Position numbers and translations under genes: made by a program
From: Treponema sp.
GTDB lineage: Bacteria > Spirochaetota > Spirochaetia > Treponematales > Breznakiellaceae
Length of the DNA stretch: 17,854 bases
NCBI GenBank assembly: GCA_031263265.1
Contig: JAISGE010000142.1
Coordinates: 1-17,854, forward strand
Reading direction: 5' to 3'
Notes under the pieces: model-generated
Seen by the model: only the letters and a program-made list of their open reading frames with translations
What the model was told of the DNA's origin: nothing
Databases searched by the model: none
Shown: positions 7,171 to 16,193 of the stretch, piece after piece
How the letters are laid out: each line of letters opens with the position of its first letter
Numbering within the stretch: the stretch's first letter is position 1

Positions 7171-7461
7171 CTATACGATTACGTTTACGTTGGGGCACAC
7201 CAGCACTGCGGTGGCCACCGGGAAGCCCAGCGGGACAACCCCCATGACCATACTGCCGATGTTTGCCGTGGGCCGGCCTTTAGCCAGCTTAGTTATCGCG
7301 GTGGTCATGGTGATGGCCCCGGTAACACACATGGGACCCGCCACCGCATCCCCCATACAGGCAACAGGCAGGCCCTTAACCATAGTGGTAATACCCCCAG
7401 GTCCGATGATCACGTCCCCGGTGGCGGTTAAATTGGCGATTGTCGCTACAGGCGTAGGCAT
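7171..7461 (-). CDS. PAAR-repeat spike tip protein
   Basis: A 96-residue Gly/Ala/Val/Thr-rich protein with the layout of a PAAR domain: residues about 8-20 (IANLTATGDVIIGPGG), a central KGLPVACMGDAVAG segment in the place of the usual G.PVA..GD motif, and a following VTGAITMTTAITKLAKGRP and GFPVATAVLVCP. Two PVA motifs, with nearby Cys residues (35, 45, 89) and no His. PAAR proteins form a sharp cone on the spike tip, usually with a bound metal. With no His, the ligands here would differ from the classic three His plus one Cys. It is a stand-alone PAAR without a toxin extension. Its ribosome site AAGGAGG lies in the last codons of clpV. Confidence 0.9.
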   Translation of the reverse strand: MPTPVATIANLTATGDVIIGPGGITTMVKGLPVACMGDAVAGPMCVTGAITMTTAITKLAKGRPTANIGSMVMGVVPLGFPVATAVLVCPNVNVIV

Positions 7462-7463
7462 AG

Positions 7464-10109
7464 CTAGTCCTCCTTGTTCTCAAAGGTATAGGTGAATTGT
7501 TCATCCTTCACGTTGATAAGGGCCTGTTTCAGGGTATGCCCTTCCATGATGTTCCGTAAGAATTCCGCGCTGATCTCAGGCAATATGCTGTTGTTGATTA
7601 CCGCGTCAATGAGCCTGGCCCCGCTGGCCGCGTTATCACAGCGACGGATGATCTCGTCTTTAACCGCATCGGTAGCAACGAGTTCCGCCTGGTAGTTTTC
7701 CGTTACTCGCTTTTTGATCTTCCCCAGTTTCAGGTCGATGATCCCATAGAGCGCCCGTTTCCCCAGGGGATAGTAGGGCACGATCTGGAGCCGCCCCAAA
7801 AGGGCCGCAGGGAAGACCCGCATCATCTCAGGCCGGATAGCCGCTTCCAGGATGGAAGCGTCCGGTAGCTTGTCCTCATCGGTACAGAGGTCTGCGATCA
7901 CTCGGTCCCCCACATTGGTGGTCAGGATAATGACGGTGTTGCGGAAATTTATCAGCCGCCCCGCGCCGTCTTCCATCTGGCCCTTATCAAAAACCTGGAA
8001 GAAGATCTCATGTACATCCGGGTGGGCCTTTTCCACCTCATCCAAAAGGACCACGCTGTAGGGCTTCCGCCTGACCGCTTCGGTCAGGACCCCGCCTTCG
8101 CCATAACCCACATACCCCGGAGGCGCCCCCTTAAGGGTGGAAACCGTATGAGCTTCTTGGAATTCGCTCATGTTGATGGTGATGATGTTCTCTTCGCTGC
8201 CGTAGATCTGCTCTGCCAGGGACAGGGCGGTTTCGGTTTTCCCGGTACCCGAAGGGCCTGCCAACATGATCACCGCGATGGGCTTGTTGGGATCCGCCAG
8301 GGATGCCCGGGCAGTGGTTACCCGCTTGGAAATTACCGAAAGACCGTGATCCTGACCAACAACCCGGCTTTGCAGTTCCTTGTCTAAACTGAGGATCGAC
8401 TGGATCTCGTCTTTCACCATCCGGCCCAGGGGGATGCCGGTCCATTCGGAAATCACCGAAGAAACCGCCTGGCTGTCCACCAGGGGGAACACCAGGGGTT
8501 CTTCCCCTTGGACCTCCGCGAGTTCCTTTTGCTTTGTTTCAAGTTCCGCCTTGAGCTCTTCCTGTTCCGATCCCTCTTTCGCTTTCTTCCGAAGCCGGAT
8601 AATATCCGCCACCAGGGCCTTTTCTGTTTCGAGCCGTTTTTCCAGGGCCGCCTTTTTTTCCTGTTCCCCGGCGATCCCTGCTGCAATGTCCACGAGCTTT
8701 TCCCGGTGATCAAAGCCCTCGGCATCTTCCCGGGTAAGGATCTCTTTTTCCAGTTCCAGTGCCTCTATCCTGCGCCGGCAGTATTCCAGTTCCGCAGGTT
8801 CCGCATTTTGGCTCAGAGCAACCTTGGCGCACGCGGTGTCCAGGATACTCACCGACTTGTCAGGAAGCTGCCGGGCAGGGATGTAGCGCCGGGACAGTTT
8901 TACCGCGGCCCCCAAGGCCTCATCCAGAATGGACACCTTGTGGTGGGCCTCCAGGGCTGCGGCGATACCCCGCATCATCTCCGTACCCTTTGCATCATCT
9001 GGTTCGTCCACGATGAGGTTCTGAAAGCGGCGGGTCAGGGCCGGGTCCTTTTCAAAGTATTTGATGTATTCCTGGTAGGTGGTGGCGGCAATACAGCGGA
9101 GCTGCCCCCGGGCCAGGGCAGGTTTAAGGAGGTTGGCTGCGTCGTTCTGTCCTGCCTGTCCCCCGGCGCCAATCATGGTATGGGCTTCGTCGATAAAGAG
9201 GATGATCGGAGTTTCAGAGCTTTGCACCGCCTCGATCACCTGCTTCAGGCGGTTTTCAAATTCCCCTTTCATGCTGGCCCCGGCTTGGAGCAGGCCGATG
9301 TCCAGGGAGAGGAGCCGGGTCCCCTTGAGGCTGCCCGGAACATCCCCCTTGGCAAGCCGCTGGGCAAAACCTTCCACTACCGCGGTTTTACCCACCCCTG
9401 CATCCCCGGTGATGATGGGGTTGTTCTGCCGGCGGCGCATGAGGATGTCAATGACCTTGCGGATCTCACTGTCCCGCCCTACAATGGGATCGCTTTTGCC
9501 GGAAGCAGCCGCCGCGGTCATGTCCGTAGTGTAGAGCCGCAGGGCCTCGGTACTTCCCATAGCCGCGCTGCCCATAAGGGATCCGGCCTGGCCCGTAGCT
9601 CCGCTTTCCCCCGCGGATACCACCGTGGAGGTTTCCCCTGAATTTTTGACGATCTCCGGAAATTTCTCCGCCAGCATGTCCCCGTTTACTTTAAGGAATT
9701 CCCCGCTCATATCGTGGAGCTGCCGGGCAAATTCCGGGGTCTGTTTTATGGCGATAAGAAGGTGTCCGGTCCTGATGGCCCCCTCCTTAAAAACCAAGGA
9801 AGCAATCATCCAGGCTTCCTTGATCACCAGTTCTATGGTGTTGGAAAAGTCCGAGATAGAAGATGCCCCCCGGGGCAGGGCGTCCATAGCCGCGATCATG
9901 TCCTTGGACAATCTTCCCTCATCCAGGGCAAAAAAGTGCGTTACCTCATGCCAGTCGGTGTTTTCCGACAGGAGGATCTGGTTTACCCAGTGGGACAATT
10001 CAATGTAAGGATTACCCCGGGTTTTGCAGAGAATCGTAGCGCTTTCTATTGATTTATACGCCTTCTCATCAAGTTTTGAAAAAAGCTGAATCCGTTTAAG
10101 TTTACTCAT
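7464..10109 (-). CDS. clpV: TssH/ClpV AAA+ ATPase
   Basis: An 881-residue double-ring ATPase that disassembles the contracted TssB/TssC sheath for reuse. An N-terminal Clp-N domain (about 1-160) binds the sheath. A low-complexity Gly/Ser/Ala linker follows (about 160-200). The first AAA+ module has Walker A GDAGVGKTA (about 236-244) and Walker B ILFIDEAH (about 302-309). The coiled-coil middle domain is about 440-560, and the second module has Walker A GPSGTGKTE (about 618-626) and Walker B VVLLDEVEKAHPD (about 685-697). Length and GDAGVGKT are typical of ClpV rather than of ClpB. The start ATG 10109 overlaps the tssG stop as ATGA and has the ribosome site AAGGAG five bases upstream. Confidence 0.98.
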   Translation of the reverse strand: MSKLKRIQLFSKLDEKAYKSIESATILCKTRGNPYIELSHWVNQILLSENTDWHEVTHFFALDEGRLSKDMIAAMDALPRGASSISDFSNTIELVIKEAWMIASLVFKEGAIRTGHLLIAIKQTPEFARQLHDMSGEFLKVNGDMLAEKFPEIVKNSGETSTVVSAGESGATGQAGSLMGSAAMGSTEALRLYTTDMTAAAASGKSDPIVGRDSEIRKVIDILMRRRQNNPIITGDAGVGKTAVVEGFAQRLAKGDVPGSLKGTRLLSLDIGLLQAGASMKGEFENRLKQVIEAVQSSETPIILFIDEAHTMIGAGGQAGQNDAANLLKPALARGQLRCIAATTYQEYIKYFEKDPALTRRFQNLIVDEPDDAKGTEMMRGIAAALEAHHKVSILDEALGAAVKLSRRYIPARQLPDKSVSILDTACAKVALSQNAEPAELEYCRRRIEALELEKEILTREDAEGFDHREKLVDIAAGIAGEQEKKAALEKRLETEKALVADIIRLRKKAKEGSEQEELKAELETKQKELAEVQGEEPLVFPLVDSQAVSSVISEWTGIPLGRMVKDEIQSILSLDKELQSRVVGQDHGLSVISKRVTTARASLADPNKPIAVIMLAGPSGTGKTETALSLAEQIYGSEENIITINMSEFQEAHTVSTLKGAPPGYVGYGEGGVLTEAVRRKPYSVVLLDEVEKAHPDVHEIFFQVFDKGQMEDGAGRLINFRNTVIILTTNVGDRVIADLCTDEDKLPDASILEAAIRPEMMRVFPAALLGRLQIVPYYPLGKRALYGIIDLKLGKIKKRVTENYQAELVATDAVKDEIIRRCDNAASGARLIDAVINNSILPEISAEFLRNIMEGHTLKQALINVKDEQFTYTFENKED

Positions 10110-11167
10110 CTTATCTCCTTTACTGATTTGTTCTTCATCCGGTTAAACCGGGAAGCATCTATTCTTAATTCCAATTCTTTATCAGTGTTGCCAAGCCAGC
10201 AGGTGTATCCCAGTTGGGCTGCATCAGCGTTGGTTTGGGTCCAGTCAAAGCCAAGCCGCGCAGGGGGAACGATGCTCCGGGCAAGCTGAATAACCACGGT
10301 GTAATCCAAAGGCCTATCAAGATACAGGTTAACCGTATGCAACAACACCTCAAAGCCACTCAAAGGGAGCATCAAGCTCTGGTAGATAGCAAAGCCAATA
10401 GGCCCCATCTCTATTTCAAATTGACGAGTGGCGCTCAGGCAGGTCCGCCCGATTTGCAGGTTTACCCCCAGAACCGCGGTTTTGGGATTACCCAAGACCG
10501 CATAGTCCTCTGCATGCAGATCATAAGATGCGACAATGAAATCTTTCACCTGTACCCTGGTCTTGAGCATACGGCGCAAAATATCCTCAAGGCCGCTCCG
10601 GTTTCTCGCCATAAAAGAAAAATTACTCCCATAAGAAAGGACCGCGGTTTCCGAAATCCGATCAAAGCCCATCTTTGGAGGCAGCCCTGTAAGGCTCTTG
10701 ATAATATCCTGCACCGGATCATCCTTGGGACGGTCAAAACTGATACTCTGCTCATTCTGGGCAAAGGCCCGGTAATAAAACCCGTGCATCCGGTGATGGA
10801 TGATATCCAGAAAACGCCGCCAGGTTTGATCGTAATGATTGTGAGAACGTTGGTACACATACGAGGTAAACTCCAGAGGCATAGGCCCGTTTGCCCCCAA
10901 GAGGCCAAAGAAGTAGGTAAACAGCATCGCATCAACACCTTGCTGTTTTCCTTCGATAATTTCGGCAATTTCACTCGGGGGAAAGTGGAGGTGAGGCATC
11001 TGGCCAAAACGGATATTTTCTTCAGAAGGGTGTTTGGCATAACCCATTCGGGGCCTTGCAGGATCGCTTTTTTCCAGCCTCCGCACCAAGCCCCAAAAGT
11101 CCGGGATGGAATTGCCTCGGCGGAGGTTCTGTGCCCAGGTTCGGATCAATCTTCTAAGGTCTTCCAT
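10106..11167 (-). CDS. tssG: TssG baseplate protein
   Basis: A 353-residue protein of the TssG/ImpH/VasB family. The N-terminal helical part with FWGLVRRLEKSDPARPRMGY and the RFGQMPHLHFPPSEI segment (about 53-67) match the family's usual start. GLLGANGPMPLEFTSYVYQR (about 89-108) corresponds to the conserved fGL-GpnGpLP-H-te motif, and the long FLDIIHHRMHGFYYRAF stretch follows. It binds TssF in the baseplate wedge (with TssE and TssK). The ATG at 11167 overlaps the tssF 3' end by 22 nt, and tssG ends in an ATGA overlap with clpV, so the three are probably translationally coupled. Confidence 0.95.
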   Translation of the reverse strand: MEDLRRLIRTWAQNLRRGNSIPDFWGLVRRLEKSDPARPRMGYAKHPSEENIRFGQMPHLHFPPSEIAEIIEGKQQGVDAMLFTYFFGLLGANGPMPLEFTSYVYQRSHNHYDQTWRRFLDIIHHRMHGFYYRAFAQNEQSISFDRPKDDPVQDIIKSLTGLPPKMGFDRISETAVLSYGSNFSFMARNRSGLEDILRRMLKTRVQVKDFIVASYDLHAEDYAVLGNPKTAVLGVNLQIGRTCLSATRQFEIEMGPIGFAIYQSLMLPLSGFEVLLHTVNLYLDRPLDYTVVIQLARSIVPPARLGFDWTQTNADAAQLGYTCWLGNTDKELELRIDASRFNRMKNKSVKEIR

Positions 11168-12951
11168 ATCGCAATACGTCCTGATTGTTTGGTAAGAAAA
11201 TGGATCTCCAGCGGGGAATTAATCGGCGTAAAGGACATTAAAATTTCAGCGATGATCTTCCCAAAAATATAGTACCCAATGCCGGCATACGCGGTTTCAT
11301 CCAGGGTAAACCTCAGTTTCCAGCCCAATTCAAAAAAAACCGCTCCGTTTTTTATAAAACGGAAAGCCACACTCTCCCTTTCTAAGGAGATGATGCCCTC
11401 CAACAGGCGTTCCATTTCCTCCTCGGATCGCACTCGGTAGGAACCAACCAGGGTTCGCAAAGCATCCAGAGGAAATTTTCCGTTCTGCCATAACAAGGCG
11501 GAAAGATTAAACACAATATGGCTCAGTTTTGAAAAATCCGAAGCATCCCCTCGCTGAAAAAGGGAGTATTCGGGCCTTGTTGGCCGGACCATAAAAGCAG
11601 CCCCATTGAGGAAGGAATTGTGGGAGCTTAAGGAAGTTTCTGCCGGTAAAAGCAGGCAAAGATCCCGATTGGTACAGATCGTTTCCGCGGCAAATTGATA
11701 CATTTTTCCCTGTTTGCTGTCCTGAGCCGAAAAAGAAACAAAAACCTCGGTACCATCGTAGGAACTACGCTGAATATTACGGGGATTCACCAGGCTTTTG
11801 CGGCGGCGCTGATTAAAGAAATTCTTTTTAGTCCTTTCCTCCAGAGGATTATCCTCATAAAAATTATCCGCAAAAAAAAGGGTTTCGTTTCGTTCGTTAA
11901 AAAATTCAAGACGCTGAATATGCACCACCTCGTAATTCTGGGGTACAGTCCTATCAGGGATAACGTGAAATTGATAGGCATCCTGCTCAATGAGCACACG
12001 ATCCGCTCGTTTGGCAAATAGATTCAGCGCAGGAACGCAGTTCAGTTTAAGGGAAGATCCCTTGGTACCAACCAGAGAAGATTCCCGCCGCTTAAATACC
12101 AAGAGCAGTTCCGCGGTTTTTCCCAGAGACGAAAAAGCGTTCTGGAGATTTCCTACGGTAAAAAACTTAAAAAAAGCAGGGTATGCCAAAAAATTTTGCA
12201 GCATCCTAAGCCCCAAAACATGACCCTTAATCTGTTCGGGAAGGAGCTTGACCCCGGCTGCCAGGGGCATGGCAAAGGAAATCCCGGAACAAGAGGCAAA
12301 TCGTTCTTTTTCTCCACCGCGAACATAGATGTCCACGGTTTCATGCATGATCTGCCGCAGGAGCAGGGAAGCTTCCGCTTCCGCGAGATTAATATAAAAC
12401 GTTAATTGCTCGATAGAACGGGGTATCGTATCTCCGGTAGCAGAGGCGAGTTTTATACGAAACGCCGCAAGGCCCTGGGGATTATTGATACCGAAATCTG
12501 CAAGGCTCCGGGTTATGTATTCTACTTCCTCCACCACAAGAGGGGAGATCGTAAGATCCTCCAGGGTTGAAAAACGGCAGGGGGTATTGACACTGGGAAC
12601 AAAGGCATCCAATAACGCCCCCGCCCCAAGAGTGGTCCCAGAACGGACCTTTTCATTGCTGTAATTTACGTTAAGTTCTAATACCGCCCCCGAAGGGATA
12701 GGGTACAGAACGCTGGGGGCAACCGAATTTAAAATTGATTCCAATAAATTGATATACCCATCGTCCAGTTTTTTTTCCACCCGGGCGGATAAAAACGCGG
12801 TTCCCTCTAAGAGGCGCTCAATATAGGGATCTTCACATTCAAATTCCCCTAAGCCCAAACGACCGGCGATCTTGGGAAACTCTGCGGAAAACTCCGCAGC
12901 TAAATTCCTTAAATACGTAAGATTATCACGGTAATAGTCCAAAAATTCCAT
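11146..12951 (-). CDS. tssF: TssF baseplate protein
   Basis: A 601-residue protein of the TssF/ImpG/VasA family. The hallmark N-terminal block is EFPKIAGRLGLGEFECEDPY (about 24-43), then IERLLEGTAFLSARVEKKLDD and a PSVLYPIPS segment (about 77-85). This is the TssF signature of a short helical start followed by a beta-rich body. It makes wedge heterotrimers with TssG that surround the spike hub. It begins 9 nt after the tssE stop, with AAGGA upstream, and is overlapped by tssG. Confidence 0.96.
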   Translation of the reverse strand: MEFLDYYRDNLTYLRNLAAEFSAEFPKIAGRLGLGEFECEDPYIERLLEGTAFLSARVEKKLDDGYINLLESILNSVAPSVLYPIPSGAVLELNVNYSNEKVRSGTTLGAGALLDAFVPSVNTPCRFSTLEDLTISPLVVEEVEYITRSLADFGINNPQGLAAFRIKLASATGDTIPRSIEQLTFYINLAEAEASLLLRQIMHETVDIYVRGGEKERFASCSGISFAMPLAAGVKLLPEQIKGHVLGLRMLQNFLAYPAFFKFFTVGNLQNAFSSLGKTAELLLVFKRRESSLVGTKGSSLKLNCVPALNLFAKRADRVLIEQDAYQFHVIPDRTVPQNYEVVHIQRLEFFNERNETLFFADNFYEDNPLEERTKKNFFNQRRRKSLVNPRNIQRSSYDGTEVFVSFSAQDSKQGKMYQFAAETICTNRDLCLLLPAETSLSSHNSFLNGAAFMVRPTRPEYSLFQRGDASDFSKLSHIVFNLSALLWQNGKFPLDALRTLVGSYRVRSEEEMERLLEGIISLERESVAFRFIKNGAVFFELGWKLRFTLDETAYAGIGYYIFGKIIAEILMSFTPINSPLEIHFLTKQSGRIAIWKTLED

Positions 12952-12960
12952 TAATAATCC

Positions 12961-13479
12961 TTAGCTTAGATAACTCAGACTTGCGTTTCCTGTTTCCAAA
13001 TCCAACCGGGAAATAAAAAGTATCTCTTCGTTCACCGATCCTAAGGCAATGAGGCCGTTGATACGCAATTCCAACAGGGACCGCATGGTCGCGTCCGGGT
13101 TGGTAAATTCCACCTCAATAGAATCCGGCGACAGCCGGGGTTCAAAATACCGAATCTGTTTTTTTATATGTTCTAGGAGGGATTCCCGTTCAGCATAACT
13201 ACATAACTTACCGCAATAATCGGCAATCCCATAGCCCAATACGGAATTTTCCACATCCTCATATCCTTTGAACTCCTCAAGGGATGGATGAGAGCGAGAA
13301 TAAAAAAGCATTTCAACGTTCTTAAAAATAGCTTCCTTTACTTGTTTTTCGCTTATGACATTTGAAGCTCTTTCTTTTTTCTCGTAAGGCTCATCATCGG
13401 TTAAACGCTTCAACACATAAGGTTTATACCGCAGATATTCTTTTCTCATACCCTGATTGTCTTTATCGCTCCTATCCAT
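12961..13479 (-). CDS. tssE: TssE gp25-like baseplate protein
   Basis: A 172-residue gp25-like protein, near the upper end of the usual length. The GPW/gp25 core is at about 60-100: NVEMLFYSRSHPSLEEFKGY, then SVLGYGIADYCG. It matches the family's -l-wLLNtR-----L---p----SVLnYGlpd pattern with some variation (FYSRSHP rather than LLNTR). It ends with the helical and beta C-terminal part (ELRINGLIALGS). The N-terminal 40 residues are charged (KEYLRYKPYVLKRLTDDEPY) and resemble T6SS TssE starts (L-ERL-D). It connects sheath and baseplate. The ATG has GGGGAG a few bases upstream. A strong hairpin lies between hcp and this gene. Confidence 0.93.
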   Translation of the reverse strand: MDRSDKDNQGMRKEYLRYKPYVLKRLTDDEPYEKKERASNVISEKQVKEAIFKNVEMLFYSRSHPSLEEFKGYEDVENSVLGYGIADYCGKLCSYAERESLLEHIKKQIRYFEPRLSPDSIEVEFTNPDATMRSLLELRINGLIALGSVNEEILFISRLDLETGNASLSYLS

Positions 13480-13505
13480 CCACTCCCCGCTTTTGATAAA
13501 ACAAC

Positions 13506-13524
13506 GTTCCCCCTAAGGGGGAAC
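13506..13524 (-). terminator. Hairpin after hcp, terminator-like
   Basis: On the minus strand GTTCCCCC, a 3-nt loop TTA, and GGGGGAAC make a perfect 8-bp stem, followed by GTTGTTTTAT. It lies 21 nt after the hcp stop and before tssE. It could reduce transcription into tssE or protect the hcp message from 3' decay, either of which would raise Hcp output relative to baseplate genes. Confidence 0.72.
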
Positions 13525-13545
13525 ATCGTTAATTTACACGACTGG

Positions 13546-14040
13546 CTAATGGTTAGCTATTTGATCGTATGCCGCTTCAATCGCCCCGTCTTTAGAACCA
13601 TCAGGTTTAATCGGGGTAACCTTCCAGGTAATCTTTCCGGCTATCAACTCCACCTCTTCTATGGGCTGCTCGCCAAGGGGATCCGCAGTACCGGTATTAA
13701 TGGTCTTGACCGTCGTTTTCGCGACCCGCAGATTTTCCAAGGTAACCTCATATACCGGAGTCTGAACACCTGTGATAACCCGGCAATAGGCGAATACGGC
13801 CTTTTCGATCTTATTGCCGTTCATGCAATAGAGCTGCAGTTTCGGCGTAGCCTTGTCTACCGCGTGGGTAAAGGTAAAGGGAAAAAACTGTCCCCGCCCT
13901 GCCACGTCTCCGCTCCGCTGGATGGAAACATTCTGAGTTGCACCATGGGAAAAGGAAATGAGTTCCAACCATTTGTCATGGGCCTTGTCAGAAGCCTGTC
14001 CTTCAATTCCGTCCAGCTTCAAAAAATACACACTTGCCAT
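13546..14040 (-). CDS. hcp: Hcp/TssD inner tube protein
   Basis: A 164-residue Hcp. The family layout is visible: YFLKLDGIEGQASDKAHDKW (about 5-24), LELISFSHGATQ, a QRSGDVAGRG-type segment, FTFTHAVDKATPKLQLYCMNG, then the YEVTLENLRVAKTTV strand and the C-terminal IEEVELIAGKITWKVTP. Hcp hexamers stack into the tube that is fired from the sheath and also carry small cargo. I start it at ATG 14040 (MASVYFLKLDG) because GGAGG lies seven bases upstream; a TTG at 14052 would add four residues but overlaps that ribosome site. The gene lies between tssC and tssE and is flanked on both sides by terminator-like hairpins. Confidence 0.97.
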   Translation of the reverse strand: MASVYFLKLDGIEGQASDKAHDKWLELISFSHGATQNVSIQRSGDVAGRGQFFPFTFTHAVDKATPKLQLYCMNGNKIEKAVFAYCRVITGVQTPVYEVTLENLRVAKTTVKTINTGTADPLGEQPIEEVELIAGKITWKVTPIKPDGSKDGAIEAAYDQIANH

Positions 14041-14075
14041 AATAACCTCCAAATCTATCTTTAAAAACCAACCAC

Positions 14076-14100
14076 AAAAAAATTGGGTGATTTATCCAAT
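14076..14100 (-). terminator. Weak terminator-like hairpin between tssC and hcp
   Basis: On the minus strand ATTGGAT, loop AAATC, ACCCAAT forms a 7-bp stem with one A-C mismatch, and seven T residues follow. It lies just after the tssC stop. It looks like a weak intrinsic terminator or a pause before hcp, and no promoter for hcp is obvious between it and the start codon. Confidence 0.45.
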
Positions 14101-14107
14101 ACCTGCT

Positions 14108-15598
14108 TTAGGATCCACTGGGAACTTTGGTAACCAAGCGCAGAGAAGCAGTAAGCCCCTCCAACTGATAATGGGGCCTCAAGTAGAATCGAGCGGTGTA
14201 ATACCCCGGCTGTCCTTCTACTGATTCAACCTCAACTTTGGCTTCCGCCAAGGGGTACTTTGCCTTGATCTCTTCAGATGCATTAGGATCTCCGGTTACA
14301 TAATTAGCTATCCAGTTAGAGAGCCAGACCTGCATATCCTCTTTTTCCTTAAAAGATCCGATCTTATCCCTGACTATGCACTTGAGGTAATGGGCAAAAC
14401 GGCTTGTGGCAAAAATATAGGGAAGCCGGGCAGAGAGACTCGCATTGGCAGTAGCTTCCGGGGAATCGTATTCTTGGGGATGATTCGTCGTTTGACCTCC
14501 CAGGAACACCGCGTAATCGGTATTTTTCCAATGACACAAGGGCAAGAATCCGCTTTTTGACAACTCTGCTTCTCGGCGGTCGGTGATTGCGACTTCTGTG
14601 GGGCACTTCATGGCTACGCCGCCGTCATCGGTGGGGAAGTTATGGGTTGGAAGTCCTTCTACCATGCCACCGGATTCCACTCCCCGGATATTGGCGCACC
14701 AGCCGTAATTGGAGAAGGAACGGTTGATGTTCACCCCCATAGCATACGCCGCATTCATCCAGTTGTATTTATCGCTTGACCCTGACCCGGTCTCTTCTTC
14801 AAATCCAAATTCCTCTACCGGATTGCTGTTAGCTCCATAAGGAGTTCGGCTCAAAACCCGGGGCAAGCAAAGGGACACATACCGGCTATCGTCAGAATCC
14901 CGGAAAGAACGCCATGCCGCATACTCAGGGGTGGTAAATATTTTAGCAATATCCCTGGGATTGGCAAGTTCTTGCCACGAATCAATATTCAGCATCGTGG
15001 GATCTGCCGCGGAAATAAAGGGCATGTGGGAGGCCGCAGCAATCTGACCGACACCCTTCAATATCTCTATATCAGGCGGCGTTTGATTGAAGTAAAAATC
15101 GCCGATCAAAGCGCCGTAAGGCTCACCACCTGCAGTACCGTATTCTTCTTCGTAGAATTTTTTGAAGAGCGTACTTTGATCCCAGGCAGTTCCCTTGAAC
15201 CGCTTGATCTGCTTACCTATCTCTGCCTTGGAAATATTCAATACCCGAATCTTCATCCGCTCCCCGGTGGTGGTGTTGCGTACCAGGTAATCCAAACCCC
15301 GCCAAGCCCCTTCCAATCGGGAAAAATCCGGGTGATGAATGATCAGATTAACCTGCGCAGAAAGCTTTTTATCCAGCTCCGCAATGATCCCCTCTATAGT
15401 TTTAATTGTGTCATTGGAGATCAATGCGGTGTTCTCGAGAGCCTGGCTCACCAGGATTTTTACCGCACCCTGCACCGCGGTGGTGGCTTCTTCTGATTTG
15501 GGCTTGAACTCCTGGTTTAACAGACTTTCAAAATCAGACAGTACCAATGTTTCAGGATTAAGGATCCCCTGTTTGTCTTCCATGTTTGCATTTGCCAT
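14108..15598 (-). CDS. tssC: TssC sheath large subunit
   Basis: A 496-residue protein with the standard length and motifs of TssC/VipB/ImpD: LEGAWRGLDYLVRNTTTGER (about 95-114), LNISKAEI, then GEPYGALIGDFYFNQTPPDI and IAAASHMPFISAADPTM (about 185-210). The region near 255-290 contains CLPRVLSRTPYG, a conserved RmPYG-type motif, and the C-terminus runs to LRLVTKVPSGS. It pairs with TssB to build the contractile sheath. The start ATG 15598 lies after AAGGAAGG, 12 nt after tssB ends. Confidence 0.98.
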   Translation of the reverse strand: MANANMEDKQGILNPETLVLSDFESLLNQEFKPKSEEATTAVQGAVKILVSQALENTALISNDTIKTIEGIIAELDKKLSAQVNLIIHHPDFSRLEGAWRGLDYLVRNTTTGERMKIRVLNISKAEIGKQIKRFKGTAWDQSTLFKKFYEEEYGTAGGEPYGALIGDFYFNQTPPDIEILKGVGQIAAASHMPFISAADPTMLNIDSWQELANPRDIAKIFTTPEYAAWRSFRDSDDSRYVSLCLPRVLSRTPYGANSNPVEEFGFEEETGSGSSDKYNWMNAAYAMGVNINRSFSNYGWCANIRGVESGGMVEGLPTHNFPTDDGGVAMKCPTEVAITDRREAELSKSGFLPLCHWKNTDYAVFLGGQTTNHPQEYDSPEATANASLSARLPYIFATSRFAHYLKCIVRDKIGSFKEKEDMQVWLSNWIANYVTGDPNASEEIKAKYPLAEAKVEVESVEGQPGYYTARFYLRPHYQLEGLTASLRLVTKVPSGS

Positions 15599-15610
15599 AC
15601 TATACCTTCC

Positions 15611-16147
15611 TTAGTTTGCAGGTTCTTCCGGTGAAGCGTTAGTGCCTCCCGCCTCTTTCGCCTTCTGCGCCAGAGCTTTAAGCAGGGCAGGATCTTTAAG
15701 TACCTTGTTCAGCAGTTCCTCTGCTCCCTGCTTGCCATCCATGTAGGAAAGTAAGTTGGCAAGTTGCTGCCGCGCTTCCATAAGCTCCCGGAGTCCACTC
15801 ACCTTAGCGGTAACCGCCGCGGGAGAAAAATCCGCCATGCTTTCAAAAGTCATTTCTATCGGGATGTTTCCCTCCCCGCCGATTACATTGGGAACCGTAA
15901 AAGCTACCCGGGGCTTAATCGACTTGAGGCGATCATCAAAATTCTCGCTGTCTATCTCCAGCAACTGCCGATCCTCTATCCGCGCTAGAGGCTCCGCAGG
16001 TTTACCCGAAAGATCCGACATGACCCCCATCACGAAAGGCAAATCGACTTTTTTTTCTGCCCCGTTCAATTCAACATCATATTCGATCTGAACCCGTGGC
16101 GCCCTGTTTTTTGCGATAAACTTTTGGCCGCTGTTACTTGAAGCCAT
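15611..16147 (-). CDS. tssB: TssB sheath small subunit
   Basis: A 178-residue TssB/VipA/ImpC-type protein. The N-terminal NRAPRVQIEYDVELNGAEKK (about 14-33), LPFVMGVMSDLSG and PLARIEDRQLLEIDSENFDD (about 53-72) are the classic TssB signature. The DSENFDDRLKSIKPRVAF segment and the helical C-terminal YMDGKQGAEELLNKVLKD follow. It co-assembles with TssC and carries the strand exchange that holds the sheath together. The ATG has the near-ideal ribosome site TAAGGAGG, and tssC follows after 12 nt. Confidence 0.97.
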   Translation of the reverse strand: MASSNSGQKFIAKNRAPRVQIEYDVELNGAEKKVDLPFVMGVMSDLSGKPAEPLARIEDRQLLEIDSENFDDRLKSIKPRVAFTVPNVIGGEGNIPIEMTFESMADFSPAAVTAKVSGLRELMEARQQLANLLSYMDGKQGAEELLNKVLKDPALLKALAQKAKEAGGTNASPEEPAN

Positions 16148-16193
16148 CCTAAACCTCCTTAGGTTACTTCTGTTATCAATTTATTATTTCCGG

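Noticed and set aside
8508..9641. Long plus-strand reading frame of 377 codons
   Set aside because: It lies antisense inside clpV, whose protein has all expected motifs. It is a shadow of a GC-rich coding region.
10214..11272. Plus-strand reading frame of 352 codons
   Set aside because: It is antisense to tssG and the end of tssF, with no ribosome site and no family features.
14041..14052. Longer hcp start at TTG 14052
   Set aside because: The TTG overlaps the GGAGG ribosome site that serves ATG 14040, and Hcp proteins normally begin close to that ATG.
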